A stretch of 64,000 bases of DNA from assembly GCA_028713125.1 (NCBI GenBank), contig JAQTOU010000001.1, positions 452,273 to 516,272 on the forward strand, written 5' to 3'. The position numbers and the translations under genes were made by a program. The notes beneath the pieces were generated by a model. It was not told where the DNA came from. It saw only the letters and a program-made list of their open reading frames with translations, and made no database searches. Below, one piece after another: positions 51,469-59,733 of the stretch; within the stretch, counting starts at the first letter, position 1; every line of letters begins with the position of its first letter. Source of the DNA: Elusimicrobiales bacterium (GTDB taxonomy: Bacteria; Elusimicrobiota; Elusimicrobia; Elusimicrobiales; UBA9959).

Positions 51469-53270
51469 AAACTTTCAGGAACGGGCTTAACAATCATTTC
51501 TGAGTAGAACTGTTCTCTCGGCAGGAAAGGATACATATCCTCAAGCGGTTTTGACACCATTTGCCCATTGCTTTTCCTGGCTGAAGCCACTTTGGGAAGG
51601 AAAGGTTGTAAAGGATCCATTATTACCTCTATAACGGCCGGGCCCTTAGAAGTTAAGGACTTCTTAAAAACCTCATCTAGAGATGAATGATTTTCCATCC
51701 GATAATATGGCAGACCGTAAGCGGCCGCCTGACGGGAAATATCAACACAGGAAACTCCGCTTGATGGGTCACACCCGACCAGCCTCCCGTTAAAATACGC
51801 GTTCTGTGTATGTTTAATGCTCAAATAGCCATTATTATTGAAGACAAAAAGCTTAATAGGAAGTTTATAGTGCTTGATAGTCTGCAGTTCCTGGATATTC
51901 ATTTCCAAACCGCCTTCTCCATGAACACAAACCACAGGTTTGCGGCCATGGGCAAAGCAAGCGCCGATAGCGGCAGGCAAACCATAGCCCATGGGAGAGA
52001 ATCCTCCATTAGTAAACGCATGCTGCCCCTGCTTATTCTTAAATGCCACTGTAAAAGAGTAGAAAGTGGCCCCCTGATCGGTGACCAGCACATCGTCTTT
52101 CTTCATATGCGCTGACAAAACATCAAAGAAATAATAAGAATTAACATACTTCTTAGCCTGTGAAATATTCCCTGTTATTACAGGGAACAGTTTCCGCCAA
52201 TGCCTGCACTTCCCCAACCACTGTGCCCTTTGTTTTACCAAGCCGCTCTTCGGCGCTAAGGCGTTAAGGGCAGAGATAAATTTCTTCGCATCCGCGCGCA
52301 CTTTTATGGCAGTCTTAATATTGCCATGCTGCATCTGCACCTTATCTATATCAATAATTATCTTTTTTGCCCCTCTCCCAAAAAGTTCAGTTTCATAACC
52401 AATGGTGGGGTAAGACAACCTGCAGCCGATCGCTAAAATGAGGTCGGCGTTTTGCACCGCGAAATTTCCGGCTCGCTGGCCATTTATCCCGATCCTTCCG
52501 GCCAACATCCCGTAAGAGTCTGGGACAATGTCAAAAGCATTTTTTGAGGTAACAACCGGGATTTGGTATTTTTCCACGAATTGCAGGAATTTTTCAGCGG
52601 CACCCGACAGAATTATCCCGTGTCCCGCTAACACAATAGGGCGCTTGGCCGCGACTAATAGTTTAGCTATACGGCCTACTTGCTGCGGTGTAAATTCAAT
52701 TTCAGTGAAACCTTCGTCTTCCGGAACGAATCTTCTCAATTTAGTGGGAATTATATGCGCAGATTGGACATCCAATGGAATATCCACCCATACCGGGCCG
52801 GGGCGCCCGGCTTTGGCTAGGTAAAAAGCTTTTTCAATATGGTACCGGATTTCCGCCGGATCTTTTACCGTAACTGCGTACTTGGTAACGCTTTCAACTA
52901 TCCTAGTTATGTCGGCCTCGTGTACACCCTTCTGGCGAAGTCCGGTGTCACCCATGAGTCTTCTGGAATTAGCCTGACCAGAAAGCATTAGAAGCGGGAC
53001 AGAATCGTTCCAGGCGCACATAAGACCAGTTATCGCATTAGTTCCGGCCGGGCCTGTTGTGACTAAAGCGACCCCGATATTACCGGTTATTCGCTGATAA
53101 CCTTCAGCCGCCATAGCGGATGCTTGTTCGTGATGGTTGCATACATAGGCAACGTCCTTCCTGCGGCCAAGAGAATCTATCAGATACATTCCACCGCCGC
53201 CCGAAACCATAAAGACATGTTTAACACCCTTGCGGGCGATGAAGTCTATTACATAGTCTGACAAAAGCAT
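51465..53270 (-). CDS. Acetolactate-synthase-like ThDP enzyme
   Basis: A 601-residue three-domain ThDP enzyme. The catalytic glutamate lies in CNHHEQASAMAAEGYQR, the central domain has PIVLAGHGIILSGA, and the ThDP/metal motif is HGEGGLEMNIQEL with NNNGYLSI, so Glu replaces the usual Asp of GDG. Homologues in O-antigen loci make or attach acetyl or acyl branches (YerE-type) or decarboxylate 2-oxoacids. It is immediately followed by the SDR and preceded, with no gap, by the HpaI-type aldolase. A carboligase or decarboxylase acting on the aldolase product is plausible. Confidence 0.87.
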   Translation of the reverse strand: MLLSDYVIDFIARKGVKHVFMVSGGGGMYLIDSLGRRKDVAYVCNHHEQASAMAAEGYQRITGNIGVALVTTGPAGTNAITGLMCAWNDSVPLLMLSGQANSRRLMGDTGLRQKGVHEADITRIVESVTKYAVTVKDPAEIRYHIEKAFYLAKAGRPGPVWVDIPLDVQSAHIIPTKLRRFVPEDEGFTEIEFTPQQVGRIAKLLVAAKRPIVLAGHGIILSGAAEKFLQFVEKYQIPVVTSKNAFDIVPDSYGMLAGRIGINGQRAGNFAVQNADLILAIGCRLSYPTIGYETELFGRGAKKIIIDIDKVQMQHGNIKTAIKVRADAKKFISALNALAPKSGLVKQRAQWLGKCRHWRKLFPVITGNISQAKKYVNSYYFFDVLSAHMKKDDVLVTDQGATFYSFTVAFKNKQGQHAFTNGGFSPMGYGLPAAIGACFAHGRKPVVCVHGEGGLEMNIQELQTIKHYKLPIKLFVFNNNGYLSIKHTQNAYFNGRLVGCDPSSGVSCVDISRQAAAYGLPYYRMENHSSLDEVFKKSLTSKGPAVIEVIMDPLQPFLPKVASARKSNGQMVSKPLEDMYPFLPREQFYSEMIVKPVPESL

Positions 53271-54023
53271 TTATTTTCCTCTCGCGATATCGGCCATCTT
53301 TTTAAATTCCTCATACAAAACCCAGGTATCTACTTTATATGTCAGGAACTTAATGCCAAGCTTTCTAAAATAGTGAAGTTCATCTTCATTCTTGAACAGG
53401 CAACCTACAGCCTTACCCGCCTTTCTAATTTTTACAGCAGACTCCTCAAGCACTTTTAGCACCCTTGGGTCGCTGGTCTGCCCCGCTATTCCAAGCGCAG
53501 AAGAAATATCGTAAGTCCCGACGTAAACCAGGTCAAGATTTTTTACCGCAAGTATATCATCCAAGTTATCTATACCATTCTCCCCTTCAACGATCACACC
53601 CTTCAGAACTGTGCGGTTAGCCCTTTGCACAAATCCGGACTCGTGAAAATATCCACCTGCCTTTGTATAAGGGGAGTAACCCCTTTCCCCATCCGGCGGG
53701 TACATCATAAAACTAACAGCGCGCTGAGCATCTTCTCTGGTGGAAACATGTGGGACTATCACTCCACCCGTTCCCGTATCCAAGGCTTTCAAAACAGCTG
53801 CCTCACTATGCTCGCCGACGCGTATGATGCTGCTTCCACCGGCGGCTTCTGCTGCCATCACCATCCGCTGCGCAACCACATAATCCGCTGGCCCATGCTC
53901 CAGGTCTATCAAGACAAAATCCAGGCCGGCTTTAATCATCACATTTGCGGCCTCAGGAGAGGGCATAATGGCCCAACTCCCGAGGATCTCATTGCCGCCT
54001 TCTAGTTTTTCCTTCAGGCTCAT
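53271..54023 (-). CDS. HpcH/HpaI-family 2-oxoacid aldolase
   Basis: A 250-residue class II aldolase of the HpaI/2,4-dihydroxyhept-2-enedioate aldolase family: LGSWAIMPSPEAANVMIKAG, FVLIDLEHGPADYVVAQRM (catalytic His), VIVPHVSTREDAQRAV, VIVEGENGIDNLDDIL (metal Glu) and VYVGTYDISSALGI (metal Asp). Such enzymes reversibly condense pyruvate-type enolates with aldehydes. Its gene sits between an HMGL-type aldolase and a ThDP enzyme with ATGA and zero-gap junctions, which implies consecutive steps in one pathway. Confidence 0.9.
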   Translation of the reverse strand: MSLKEKLEGGNEILGSWAIMPSPEAANVMIKAGLDFVLIDLEHGPADYVVAQRMVMAAEAAGGSSIIRVGEHSEAAVLKALDTGTGGVIVPHVSTREDAQRAVSFMMYPPDGERGYSPYTKAGGYFHESGFVQRANRTVLKGVIVEGENGIDNLDDILAVKNLDLVYVGTYDISSALGIAGQTSDPRVLKVLEESAVKIRKAGKAVGCLFKNEDELHYFRKLGIKFLTYKVDTWVLYEEFKKMADIARGK

Positions 54024-55753
54024 ACGCTTTCCACTAGCACGTTACGGTAGTACTTTTTATGAGAAGTTGGAGTCATTATTGCAAACGGAACACCTTTTGA
54101 CTCCATGTAATCAGCAGCCCTCCGGAGTTCATCGGCCAGACCGGCATACATTTTAGAGGAATCCTCTGCCTTTTCAGGAACGTCATTCTCATTGTAGAAA
54201 TACTTTACTTCTTCACCGTCCTTACCAAGATATCCATCCATGCCGGCAACAAATATCTCTGAAGCCCCCATTAAATAGGCGGATAGCGCCGCCGATATGG
54301 CCACATTTAGATAAGCACACTGCTGAACAGTGTTCTTAACAGGAGTGTCACTCCCAAGAGATTCGCGTATAGGGAATACAATGAACTTGTTATTCGTGCT
54401 CTTCGTAATCATGGATTCATCGAAGTAATCTGGCAAGAGCAAACAGGTTTCCTTAGCGACAGTAGACACATATTTAAGGAACCTCTTCTTACTTACAAAA
54501 GCGTGATAATCAGTTTTATAAAGACCTTGCAAATAATTAAGCCCGATGGTAACGCAGTTGTTTTTCTTCGCGAATTCATTTATCTCATCTTTATATTTCA
54601 GTATCGAGGGGCCGTTCGCTAATATCAAAAACTTCCTACCTTTATGCAGACCTACCCCGGAAAATTCCTTAACCCTGTTTCCAAGCTCAGGGTCAGCTAT
54701 TAGATGTCTGTCGATATCCCGCCACAAGTCGTATCCTATATCGCAAGACCCGGGACGGAAAAGACGTTCCTGCAGAGCCCCATCCATATCGTTGATAGAA
54801 TAAGAAACAGGACATTTCTTTTTTACATATTCGGCAGCATTAAATATTTCATCAACAGTATAAGCCTTCTTAAGGAACAGGGCATCAACATAGTAGGGGT
54901 GAACGTTTGCAACACCACTGATAAGAGCAGATAATCCATACCCCCACTCATACTTCTTTGAAAGCGGGGCATAAAATCTATCGACAACGTCGAGGTACGG
55001 AACAGGGTTATATTTCCCGTTCTCTTGCTTTGCGAGGTATGAAAGGAGCACCTCTATAGGCAGGTTTCCCGCCCCACGCCCCATACCGTAGGCTGAGGCA
55101 TCAACGCAATATGCACCTTCGGAGATAGCCTGGAGCGTATTAGCGAAAGCCATCTGCAAGTTATTATGGGCGTGATAGCCGATACGCTCAAACCCGGCTT
55201 CCCTCAGCTTCGAGAACTGGTCGGAGATATCCTTTGGGAGGAAAGAACCGAAACTATCCGCGAAAGCGACACATTCCATCAGGCTCTTTCCGCTCCAGTT
55301 TTTAAGCTGTAAATAATTCTCAGCACTCAACTCTGATGAGGCCATCAGATTCATGAAAACTTCATAGCCCTTTTTATGAAAGTTCTCTACAAGAGCGAAG
55401 GCTTTTTCCAACTCATAGGGATAAGCGGCCACCCTGACCGCCGAGACACAGGTCCCGGACCCTTTCCTGTCTTTCAGCAACTCCTCTGTGACTTTGCCCG
55501 CATCCATCATTATAGCGATCTTGCATTTGTCATTGGGGGTTATTACGGAGGTCAAATAAGCATCTTCGCAGACTCCGTACGGGCCTAAAGCCGGGGCGGA
55601 GGCCGAAGGCTGTGTTTTGTAGCCTATCTCGAAATAATCCACACCGCTCTTAAGAGCTGCAAAGTATGAAGCTCGCACACACTCATCAGTAAAAGTCCAT
55701 TTGTTGATATGCCCGCCGTCACGTATCGTACAGTCCAATATTTTAGTTTTCAT
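54020..55753 (-). CDS. HMGL-type aldolase fused to a DUF115-like domain
   Basis: A 577-residue fusion. Residues about 1-330 form an HMGL/DmpG-like TIM barrel: KILDCTIRDGGHINKWTF, FADSFGSFLPKDI and the metal-binding IGYHAHNNLQMAF, then YGMGRGAGNLPIEVL. Residues about 365-575 begin with GRKFLILANGPSIL, a GPS-type nucleotide-binding start, and include ALSAYLMGASEIFVAGMDGY, resembling DUF115/MptE-like or sialyltransferase-like domains. The first domain would carry out aldol chemistry on a 2-oxoacid; the second may bind a nucleotide-activated substrate. Fusing the two suggests direct hand-over. The C-terminal call is tentative. Confidence 0.8.
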   Translation of the reverse strand: MKTKILDCTIRDGGHINKWTFTDECVRASYFAALKSGVDYFEIGYKTQPSASAPALGPYGVCEDAYLTSVITPNDKCKIAIMMDAGKVTEELLKDRKGSGTCVSAVRVAAYPYELEKAFALVENFHKKGYEVFMNLMASSELSAENYLQLKNWSGKSLMECVAFADSFGSFLPKDISDQFSKLREAGFERIGYHAHNNLQMAFANTLQAISEGAYCVDASAYGMGRGAGNLPIEVLLSYLAKQENGKYNPVPYLDVVDRFYAPLSKKYEWGYGLSALISGVANVHPYYVDALFLKKAYTVDEIFNAAEYVKKKCPVSYSINDMDGALQERLFRPGSCDIGYDLWRDIDRHLIADPELGNRVKEFSGVGLHKGRKFLILANGPSILKYKDEINEFAKKNNCVTIGLNYLQGLYKTDYHAFVSKKRFLKYVSTVAKETCLLLPDYFDESMITKSTNNKFIVFPIRESLGSDTPVKNTVQQCAYLNVAISAALSAYLMGASEIFVAGMDGYLGKDGEEVKYFYNENDVPEKAEDSSKMYAGLADELRRAADYMESKGVPFAIMTPTSHKKYYRNVLVESV

Positions 55754-56516
55754 AGTCTCCTTTAAGCACTTTTATGCCAGTGAGCGACTCCGAAACATAT
55801 TTGCTGTATCTCTTTAGTTTTTCTATCGGCAACTGCCCGCTGGCTACAAGGACAGCGGTCTTAAGGCCGGCCTTGGCTGACATTCCCGCGTCAACTGGGG
55901 AATCCCCTATGGCTACCACAGCATCCCTGGTCAACCCCATATCACTTAAAGCTTTCAAGGCCGGAACTCCGGTACTTTTATCTTCAGTAGTCGTTTCGCG
56001 CCCTACTATGGAATCAAAATATTTATCGAGACCGGTATGCCGCAGTATCTTTCCCGCGGACACCGCGCTGTCGCTAGTCACTAGGGCCAACTTAAGGCCG
56101 GCGGCTTTTGCGTCACGAAGAAGATCTTCAGCTCCCGGAAGGACCAGGATATAAGACATAAGGTTCTTGTTGAAATCGTCCATAACCCTGTTAAAAATAT
56201 TTCCCAAATCTTCTTCCGAGGGAACCACCCTCATTGACCTGAGCCCGTCCAACAGCGCCTTTATGACCTCTTGGCGAGAAACGAGAGCCACAGGACCTTC
56301 GGGCAGCAGCCTCTCTGTTTCAGTGTCGTAACCCATAAAACCGCATAGCACCTTATGGGCTGACGGAGTTATACCATAAAATTCGGACGCTGCTTTCGCC
56401 CTTCTCTGCACTATTTCACCCCAATACAGGTGGCTATCGATAAGCGTTCCGTCTTTATCAAGGATGAGCCCGGAAATTCCCTGTATCTTCCAGCCATTCC
56501 CTTCCAATAGAGCCAT
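55743..56516 (-). CDS. HAD-superfamily phosphatase
   Basis: A 257-residue HAD hydrolase with motif I LILDKDGTLIDSHLYWG, motif II LALVTSDSAVSAGKIL and motif IV VVAIGDSPVDAGMSAKAG. The cap between motifs I and II is alpha-helical, as in phosphoglycolate phosphatase-like enzymes. The start shares one base with the upstream stop (TGATG), and the stop overlaps the aldolase gene by 11 nt. It probably dephosphorylates an intermediate of the aldolase module. Substrate unknown. Confidence 0.85.
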   Translation of the reverse strand: MALLEGNGWKIQGISGLILDKDGTLIDSHLYWGEIVQRRAKAASEFYGITPSAHKVLCGFMGYDTETERLLPEGPVALVSRQEVIKALLDGLRSMRVVPSEEDLGNIFNRVMDDFNKNLMSYILVLPGAEDLLRDAKAAGLKLALVTSDSAVSAGKILRHTGLDKYFDSIVGRETTTEDKSTGVPALKALSDMGLTRDAVVAIGDSPVDAGMSAKAGLKTAVLVASGQLPIEKLKRYSKYVSESLTGIKVLKGDYEN

Positions 56517-57505
56517 CAGCCCATGTACCTCAAAGAAGAATTCACAAGTTTTTCAGCTATGGTGCGTGCCTTGCTGAAAACTGCTTTATTAGTAAGGAAG
56601 TCCTCCCTATCTATATACCGCGAGACTATTTTCCGGGCGTAGGAGCCCAGCGCTACCCCATGGAAGCGTATCCCAAAAAACTTGGCCAGTTTGGCAGTCT
56701 TGGAATTCGTGCCCCCGGAAAGCATAAGATAGACAGGCAAAGCCGATCTGTAAACAATCTGTGCTGTAGCAAGAGCCTGCAGGGTAGTGGAGGCGAAATC
56801 GTCGCAGCCGCTCATCGGCGCTCCATCGGCTTGTATTATCGTAGAGCCTGGAGCGCGCTTTTCCATGAATCGGTTTATACGCGCCAGCAGCTGCTTATCA
56901 CCTAACCGGCTGCGGTCTATACAAAGGCTCAACATCCCACCGTAATCGGACTCCAACTCCTTCCATTGCGAAAAAGCAGACTCCTCATCTTGCGTAACGG
57001 CATGTAATTCGAAAGAGTCCAACCCGAGCCTTAAGAGCGGCGGCAGGACTTTAGACAGGGGTTTCGGTGCGGAAACTATAGTTATGGCTTTCTCAGGGCA
57101 GACTTTGGCGCAGGCGCCGCAGCCTATACACCGCTTTGACTGGACCTTGTACGGCTTGCCACGCAGGATGGCATGCTGTACTTGGCAGGCGGGCAGGCAC
57201 TTTCCGCAGCAAATACAGGCTGACCCAATAACCGCCTTACTGACATGCGGGTCACCCTTTATTCCAACGCTAACATTAAGAAATTTTTCTTTATGAGTTT
57301 TGCCCGCGCGTTCAAGGCCGCGCCCTGCGGCGAGCACGACCTCTTCTTTTGCTGAAAGGTCGAAATAGTTTGCCCCGGCAGATGCGTACAGGTAGACTAA
57401 CTTCTCTACTTCCGCAGCGTCCTCATTGCCGGCCCCGCAGACCAACTTAAAGCATTTCCGTTTCTCGAGAAGTTCCGCGAGCCCTTTGCTGATTTTTTTT
57501 TTCAT
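56516..57505 (-). CDS. LdpA-like 4Fe-4S protein
   Basis: A 329-residue protein from ATG 57505 (the track adds 20). Residues about 15-85 (CFKLVCGAGNEDAAEVEKLV, LYASAGANYFDLSAKEEVV) resemble cyanobacterial LdpA. Two ferredoxin-type motifs follow: CICCGKCLPAC (about 98) and CIGCGACAKVCP (about 125). The C-terminal half looks like the TIM-barrel-like LdpA_C/DUF561 domain. LdpA is known as an iron-sulphur redox protein in cyanobacteria; its enzymatic role is unknown. Here it is the first gene of the aldolase module, so it may supply electrons to, or itself catalyse, a step in the pathway. Confidence 0.75.
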   Translation of the reverse strand: MKKKISKGLAELLEKRKCFKLVCGAGNEDAAEVEKLVYLYASAGANYFDLSAKEEVVLAAGRGLERAGKTHKEKFLNVSVGIKGDPHVSKAVIGSACICCGKCLPACQVQHAILRGKPYKVQSKRCIGCGACAKVCPEKAITIVSAPKPLSKVLPPLLRLGLDSFELHAVTQDEESAFSQWKELESDYGGMLSLCIDRSRLGDKQLLARINRFMEKRAPGSTIIQADGAPMSGCDDFASTTLQALATAQIVYRSALPVYLMLSGGTNSKTAKLAKFFGIRFHGVALGSYARKIVSRYIDREDFLTNKAVFSKARTIAEKLVNSSLRYMG

Positions 57506-57740
57506 ACTGGCCGCCTGCCGTCTAAGATAAATACTGCGCCGTACTGGCAGTCCGAAGGCACCCACCCAACATCCCTAATTATATCAAAGTGCGGGGCAAC
57601 GGAATCAATTCTGTGTACTAGAAACCAAAGAAGCAGTAGGAGTGGTTACGTCCCGAAATTCGGCGGTCGATTCTTTAAGGCTAGGATGGCTATGTAAATC
57701 TCCGCAGTTGGCGCCAGGCTAAATTGATCACGATATCAAA

Positions 57741-57853
57741 GGGGGTCGAGAATCGGGGATAGAAGATCGAGAATCAGGGAGCGAAGAAAAGAGCCGGGGG
57801 TCGGGAGTCGGGGATCGGGGATTGGGAATCGAAGAAAAGAAAGAGGCCGGGAC
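57741..57853. repeat. Degenerate purine-rich tandem repeats
   Basis: Short units related to GGGGATCG, GGGAGTCG and GAGAATCG recur about every 8-12 nt. A longer pair, GCGAAGAAAAGAGCCGGG and ATCGAAGAAAAGAAAGAG followed by GCCGGG, forms an imperfect direct duplication about 49 nt apart. The tract is strongly G/A biased on the plus strand. It lies downstream of wzc. Function unknown. Confidence 0.6.
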
Positions 57854-57870
57854 TCTTTGTGGAGTACCGG
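57847..57870 (-). terminator. Probable terminator of the wzc transcript
   Basis: On the minus strand CCGGTACTC and GAGTCCCGG pair with one mismatch around CACAAA, followed by a pyrimidine-rich CCTCTTTCTTTTC tract, about 25 nt past the wzc stop. The T-run is interrupted, so the call is moderate. Confidence 0.45.
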
Positions 57871-57893
57871 ACTCGGGCGGGGTCAGCGGATGA

Positions 57894-59690
57894 CTACTTT
57901 TCTGAGACCGCGGTTGGGACTGGGTCTGCTTTGGAGCCGTGCTTTTTGTGGTGGTGTTTTTTTTCGCCTTCGGCAGCGTCTGCGTCGGGGCCGTAGTTGT
58001 AGTTGTATTGGTAATAGCCGTAATAGGAATACGACAAGCCGCCGAATTTGGACATGTTCACTACGGCGCCCAGAACTTTTATACCGGAGGCGGCAAAGCG
58101 TTTTATGGCCGTTTTAATTAGCGGAACACGTGTTTTACCGAAGGCCGCTACGAAGATGCAATTGTTTATGTATTTCCCCCAGAGAAGGGCATCGCTGATA
58201 GGGAACATCGGCGGGCAGTCCACGATCACACGGTCGTAGTTCGCCTGGGCCCAGGTCAGGAAAGCGGAAAGGCGAGGGGTGTTAAGCAGCTCGGCCGGGT
58301 TGGGCGGGCGCGGCCCGCAGGTGAGGATAGAGAGATTCTTAACGTCGGTAGGCTGGATAAGGGGCTGGATGTCTTCCGTATTTCGGCCACCGCCGAGGAA
58401 GTCGCTGAGGCCTTTGGCATTTGAGACGCGGAAGACCTTGTGCATATTGGAGCGGCGCAGGTCGCCGTCCACGATTAGAACCTTCTCTCCCGCCTGAGCG
58501 ATAGCGACGGCCAAATTGCCCGCCACGTAGCTTTTGCCTTCTCCCTGGACCGAACTGCTTACGATAACGGATTTGCTCTTGCTTCCCACCTCGGCGAAAT
58601 CTACCATGGTGCGGAGATTACGGATAGATTCGCTTATAAGCGAATGCTCCTGAAGTATGAGGTGGTTGTATGAGGTCTGCTCCTTAACCTGGCGGGTAAG
58701 CGGCACAATACCGAGGAAGGGCAGGCCCAACTTGTTTTCGACGTCCTCCTGAGTGCGCACGGTCTGGTCGATGAATTCCACCAGCACAGCTGCGAAAAGG
58801 CCTAGTATAAGGCCGCCAATTGTGGCAAGCATCATATTAAGAGCCTTGCGTGGCTTTATTGGTTTTAATGGCGGTGTGGCAGCGTCTATTAAGCGGATAT
58901 TGTTGCCCATCAACTGGCCGGACAGATCTATTTTAAGGCTCTGGATGACCTTATCGGTCTCTTCTTTTATCTGGCCCTGCACCGCCGCCAGATTGGCCGT
59001 TAAGGCCAACACCTGGGGATGCTTGGGGGTATAGCGGCCGGAGGCTTCCGCAACCTGCGACTGCAGTTTGGCGGACTCGCGCTTTAGGTCCATTATCAGG
59101 GTATTGTTCACTACTGCCGGGAGGCTTTCATATATCGCGCGAGACTGGTTCCCGGCTCTGTCGGCTTGCAGAGCGTTAAGGACGTCTTTTGAAATGAAAA
59201 GTTGGTTGCTGAGGTTCTGTTCTATGAAAACCTTTGCAACCTCATTGGCTATATTCGCGGAGAGCACCGGGTCATAAGAGTCGACTTTTACATAGACCAG
59301 GCGGCTGCGCGGGACTGGTGCGATAGCTACAGGTTTAATAAGCTTGCGGTATCCGTAAGGATCGGCGAATTCAGGGTACTGCACGAGGTTAAGGCGATCA
59401 TGCACGGTTTTAAGCAGGGCTTCGCTTTTAAGCAATTTGTACTGGGTCTGGTAGTAATCATCATTGCCGCGCTCGACGGTGGGGCCGCCCTGGTAAATGA
59501 CATTATTGCCGCGCTCTTTTTCTATTACGAGGAGTGCCTGGGACTGGAAGACCGGGCGGGTATTGAAGGTAACAAGGGCGACAACGATCACAACGGAGAT
59601 AAAAACAGAAAGCGCCACCCAGCGGCGGCGCAGTATCAGCTCGAGATAATAGCTGATATCAAATTCTAATTCATTGTCATTATCGTTCAT
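57894..59690 (-). CDS. wzc: Wzc-like polysaccharide co-polymerase / tyrosine autokinase
   Basis: A 598-residue inner-membrane protein. The N-terminal Wzz domain has a first membrane segment (VALSVFISVVIVVALVTF, about 28-45) and a second near residue 290 (ATIGGLILGLFAAVLVEFI). The C-terminal BY-kinase has Walker A VQGEGKSYVAGNLAVA (about 383), Walker A-prime VLIVDGDLRR and Walker B RVIVDCPPM. A tyrosine-rich tail (SYSYYGYYQYNYNYG) is the expected autophosphorylation cluster. It controls chain length and export with Wza; Wzb (62324) would dephosphorylate it. Shine-Dalgarno AGGATGG; an upstream dispersed element lies at 59713. Confidence 0.93.
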   Translation of the reverse strand: MNDNDNELEFDISYYLELILRRRWVALSVFISVVIVVALVTFNTRPVFQSQALLVIEKERGNNVIYQGGPTVERGNDDYYQTQYKLLKSEALLKTVHDRLNLVQYPEFADPYGYRKLIKPVAIAPVPRSRLVYVKVDSYDPVLSANIANEVAKVFIEQNLSNQLFISKDVLNALQADRAGNQSRAIYESLPAVVNNTLIMDLKRESAKLQSQVAEASGRYTPKHPQVLALTANLAAVQGQIKEETDKVIQSLKIDLSGQLMGNNIRLIDAATPPLKPIKPRKALNMMLATIGGLILGLFAAVLVEFIDQTVRTQEDVENKLGLPFLGIVPLTRQVKEQTSYNHLILQEHSLISESIRNLRTMVDFAEVGSKSKSVIVSSSVQGEGKSYVAGNLAVAIAQAGEKVLIVDGDLRRSNMHKVFRVSNAKGLSDFLGGGRNTEDIQPLIQPTDVKNLSILTCGPRPPNPAELLNTPRLSAFLTWAQANYDRVIVDCPPMFPISDALLWGKYINNCIFVAAFGKTRVPLIKTAIKRFAASGIKVLGAVVNMSKFGGLSYSYYGYYQYNYNYGPDADAAEGEKKHHHKKHGSKADPVPTAVSEK

Positions 59691-59712
59691 ATAATATCCA
59701 TCCTGCAGAAAT

Positions 59713-59733
59713 AAAAGGGACAGGCTACTTTAT
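59713..59733 (-). repeat. Copy 3 of the dispersed element, between wza and wzc
   Basis: The minus strand reads ATAAAGTAGCCTGTCCCTTTT, beginning at the wza stop codon and lying 23 nt upstream of the wzc ATG. It matches copies at 19102 and 22662 apart from one missing C. Confidence 0.7.

Larger units (their letters stand above)
57506..57893. other. 388-nt intergenic region upstream of the LdpA-like gene
   Basis: No gene is seen. The half near 57505 must hold the promoter of the aldolase module, but I see no convincing -35/-10 pair and only a weak GGCGG Shine-Dalgarno. The half near the wzc stop holds a purine-rich degenerate repeat tract and a probable wzc terminator, listed separately. Confidence 0.6.

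Noticed and set aside
57741-57853. CRISPR array in the repeat tract
   Set aside because: Repeat units are 8-12 nt, degenerate and without spacers of constant length; no cas genes are present.
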